Assembly (NCBI GenBank): GCA_028622995.1
Contig: JAJQJQ010000024.1
Coordinates: forward strand, 2,480,001-2,544,000
Length of the DNA: 64,000 bases
Source of the DNA: Panagrolaimus kolymaensis
Lineage: Eukaryota; Nematoda; Chromadorea; Rhabditida; Panagrolaimidae
Direction: 5' to 3'
This document shows positions 61,801-64,000 of this stretch, piece after piece. The notes beneath the pieces are model-generated. The model did not search any database. It worked only from the letters and a program-made list of their open reading frames with translations, and had not been told where the DNA came from. The first letter of the stretch is position 1; each line of letters begins with the position of its first letter. Made by a program: the position numbers and the translations under genes.

Positions 61801-62386
61801 TGATTGACTAAAGGAAGATGGAGCAATCAATTAAGCAAAAAAAGTGAAAGATTTGAAAGCGCGAGAGAAACAACTTTGAAAGTTTCGTGGTTCAATAGTA
61901 ATCTTAGGGTGTTACCATTATACTAATACTACCAGATCCCAACTTTACATCCACGCTTTGAAACTTTAGTTGGTAAGCAAATTGAATAAAAGATGATAAT
62001 GTTGTTAAGGTACAGGAAAATGTGCTTCTTGTGATCCCTTTTTTCCATAACAACTTCACATACCTTGAAAAGAACAAGTTGGTGGTGGAATTGCAGGCCC
62101 AGTTTCATTAATCGTAGATGTATCATCAATACGAGCAATAAGTCTAGCTGATGTTGAACCATTTCCATTTGTTGAAGATTTCATTTTGATCCGATGTTTT
62201 GATAGTAAACATCCTAAAAAAACAATAAAACAATTAGCTAAAGATCATTCAATATTTAATCATACCTTCATCACATGTTTCTCCAATAATAGCATTGTTG
62301 GTTGTATTTATAAGCTTTGTTGAACCAATCATAAACATTGAAAGTGACAGAAAAATCCATAAATATGGATATTTGATGAGCGACAT
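58879..62386 (-). CDS. Large secreted Cys-rich modular protein
   Basis: Twelve exons: 62386-62266, 62213-62064, 61765-61624, 61579-61369, 61311-60809, 60717-60510, 60455-60283, 60227-59977, 59930-59761, 59711-59519, 59470-59331 and 59244-58879; 875 aa, all junctions in phase. The start gives a hydrophobic leader (MSLIKYPYLWIFLSLSMFMI). The body repeats a loose module in which a CF/CY segment (PCFSYIS, PLCYVHYD, IFCYMALK, YRCFATTK) is followed some tens of residues later by a cysteine cluster (VLCCCW, ITCCCRE, LVCTCKG, NFCCIDA, VVCCCTE). N-glycosylation sequons are frequent. The tail is basic (KKNTKKVHFGKTVHDVV). I do not recognise a named domain; many nematode-specific extracellular families look like this. 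Introns are mostly 45-75 bp, and there are no CAGTTT motifs. It is divergently placed from the protease gene. Confidence 0.85.
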
Positions 62387-62796
62387 GAAGAACTTCGATT
62401 GATTGTTGAAACAATAAAAAAAAGAAGAAGTAAACAACTACTAACAACAGAGACAAAAGAAAATTATTCCTTGAATGCTGTGTAGTTAGTTGATTATTGT
62501 TCAAGCATAATGATTCGATCGATTTTCCAAAAATACCAACAACAAAAAAAAACCGTTATTCAAATTTCTGCGAAATATTGGCTTTAAAGTTTAAACTTTG
62601 GAAGGAAGAAGCACCGTAATTTTTTTTCTCTCACGAGGAACTTCGTTTTTGGCGCCATTTTAGAATTTCATTTTTTCGCTTTCTTATTTTGCTTTCGTGT
62701 TTCACTCACTTTTTTTAGTTTAGCGCTTGCTATAAAAAATTTTTGTCGTGAAAAACATTTAGAAAGTTTATTCTTTCTTCATCATCATCTAAGAAA
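62387..62796. promoter_or_regulatory. Bidirectional promoter region
   Basis: The 410 bp between the divergent starts of the Cys-rich gene and the Ulp1-like gene must contain both promoters. It includes TTTTTGGCGCCATTTT at about 62,646-62,661, similar to an E2F site and to the TTGGCGCCATTT upstream of the SKP1-like gene. No other clear element identified. Confidence 0.45.
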
Positions 62797-64000
62797 ATGA
62801 ATACTGAAGATCTAGATCTGAATCTGACTACAGAAGAACAACAACAACATCCTACATGGTAAGTTTATATTTTTTCTTTTTTTAATGTGGATTTCACCTA
62901 AAAACTTTTTGAAGACTTTTTTTATTAAAAAAGTAACATCAATCGAAAGCTTTGTGTGTTGTTTTTATTAAAGTGTTGTAATTTTGCGTTACTGATCTTC
63001 CTTTGTTTCAGCTCACCAACTTTGTCACCTCAAAAGTCTGAAGAAACCTCAACTCCACCAAAGATAAATGGCATAATTGATGAAGCTTATCGTGCTCAAC
63101 TTACTGATCTTTATGAAACGCCAACTAAAGTTACAGGAGTAAGTTAGTGTACTTATTTTTGCTTTACTTATTGGAATTTTTTAGCTTGTTTATGGTGAAC
63201 AACTTACTGATGATCTGTTAAATAGCTTTTGTGATAAAGTTCAAGCAGCTGTCGACGAACCATTAGAAGGTTTTATGGCAATTCAAACTGTCCATGTATG
63301 TTTGCTTTGCTTCCATTCTTCTTGATGTACCTTTATATTGATACTCTTCTTTTAGTTAATGCCTGAACTTATTCCATCACTTATTACTGGAACGAAACGA
63401 GTGCTTCAAATTATTCTGGATTCTCATCGAAAACATTACATCTTGTTTGAATGGAATCCTGCAAACAAAGAACGTGGTGTGCTTATCTATGATCCGCTTG
63501 TCAAAGATGCTAAAGATATGTTTAATGTTGTAAGTTCTTCTTTTAGATATATTGTTTGAAATTAAGTTTACTAATACGGGGCGGTTTTTCCATCTAAGTA
63601 GTATAAAAGTAATTCGAAATATTCTCTTAATGATATAACTACCTTTTAATCTGATACATAAAATGATTCAATGAACTAAAATTATGACTTCGAGCTTCCT
63701 TTTATCTACCCTTATCATCTTCCATTATATTAATAACAATATTCTAATTCTCATTTTTTAGCTTAGCAATTCATTCAAATGTCAATTTCATCGTTTATTC
63801 GATCATCTTTACCCTTCAAACGACAATGGAAATGATGGAGTGGTTCCATGTAAAATGGAGTCATTTACTTATGCACAAAATGATAACTGGTCTTGTGGAT
63901 TACGTGCTGCTGCATTACTTGTTCTTCGAGCTTTCAATGGGTATCTTTTACTTAATTTAACGCTACTTAATGGGGTTGTTTTTTAGTAATGAATTATTAC
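62797..64000 (+). CDS. Ulp1/C48-like cysteine protease (partial)
   Basis: Six exons within the window: 62797-62858, 63012-63138, 63185-63295, 63356-63529, 63762-63940 and 63987 onward; about 222 residues, open at the right edge. The catalytic pattern of the Ulp1/SENP family is visible in order: His127 in SHRKHYILFEW, Asp146 in LIYDPL, then Gln197 and Cys203 in AQNDNWSCGLRAAALLV. These proteases remove SUMO or related ubiquitin-like proteins. The acidic N-terminus (MNTEDLDLNLTTEEQQQHPT) looks disordered. The start is the first ATG after an AG-rich leader, with AAAA before it. Introns of 46-232 bp, no CAGTTT. Because the C-terminus is missing, the substrate class is not assignable. Confidence 0.78.

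Noticed and set aside
1..64000. tRNA, rRNA, snRNA or spliced-leader RNA genes
   Set aside because: None recognised by eye; a covariance-model search would be needed to exclude degenerate copies.

Overview
The window looks like very AT-rich nuclear DNA from a nematode. I see spliced genes with GT-AG introns and short T-rich 3' splice sites ending in TTTTAG or TTTCAG. Several products are characteristic of worms: a two-domain ShK protein, an ABU/PQN-like Cys/Gln-rich cuticle-type protein, a class 3 lipase, a GH19 chitinase, a MATH-BTB-like protein and a divergent SKP1. I cannot name the species. Exon joins were made by hand from splice signals and reading-frame phase; in every model listed the phases agree across all junctions.

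Layout. 1-7.7 kb: basonuclin/Disconnected-type zinc-finger gene (+). 10.35-12.9 kb: secreted ShK gene (-). 14.6-20.7 kb: 12-exon Cys-rich ABU/PQN-like gene (-). 20.7-28 kb: a 7-kb stretch without a recognisable gene. 28.0-29.4 kb: acylated basic low-complexity protein (-). 30.3-32.8 kb: unrecognised intracellular protein (-). 36.4-39.8 kb: secreted class 3 lipase (-). 41.4-45.7 kb: three compact minus-strand genes (MATH-BTB-like, type I membrane protein, SKP1-like). 46.9-48.5 kb: ML-domain lipid-binding protein (-). 49.86-50.5 kb: a solo LTR. 51.1-56.1 kb: GH19 chitinase (-). 56.7-58.4 kb: nucleotidyltransferase of the poly(A)/poly(U) polymerase type (-). 58.9-62.4 kb: large secreted Cys-rich modular protein (-). 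62.8-64 kb: start of an Ulp1/C48-like protease (+), running off the window.

The most striking feature is not a protein gene. Long introns and intergenic DNA are packed with a short directional motif, CAGTTT followed by A/T (about CAGTTTWAAA). In a stretch I counted by eye (735-2,330) there is roughly one copy per 65-70 bp. The motif keeps one orientation for many kilobases and then switches: plus strand from about 20 to 13,600, minus strand from about 14,524 to 29,794, plus strand again from about 31,414 to 40,020 and 46,194 to 56,250. Orientation does not follow gene strand. Compact genes with 45-100 bp introns (41-46 kb and 56.6-64 kb) carry none or almost none. Each copy sits between a more complex, GC-richer stretch on its 5' side and an AT-rich tract on its 3' side. 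This arrangement resembles a clustered array of single-piRNA (21U-RNA) promoters with a core differing from the C. elegans CTGTTTCA core. That is an inference to be tested with small-RNA data.

Mobile DNA is light: two hAT-type MITEs (474 bp and a 56-bp miniature), both with 8-bp target duplications, a near-perfect 240-bp foldback, and a 642-bp solo LTR with a 4-bp target duplication.
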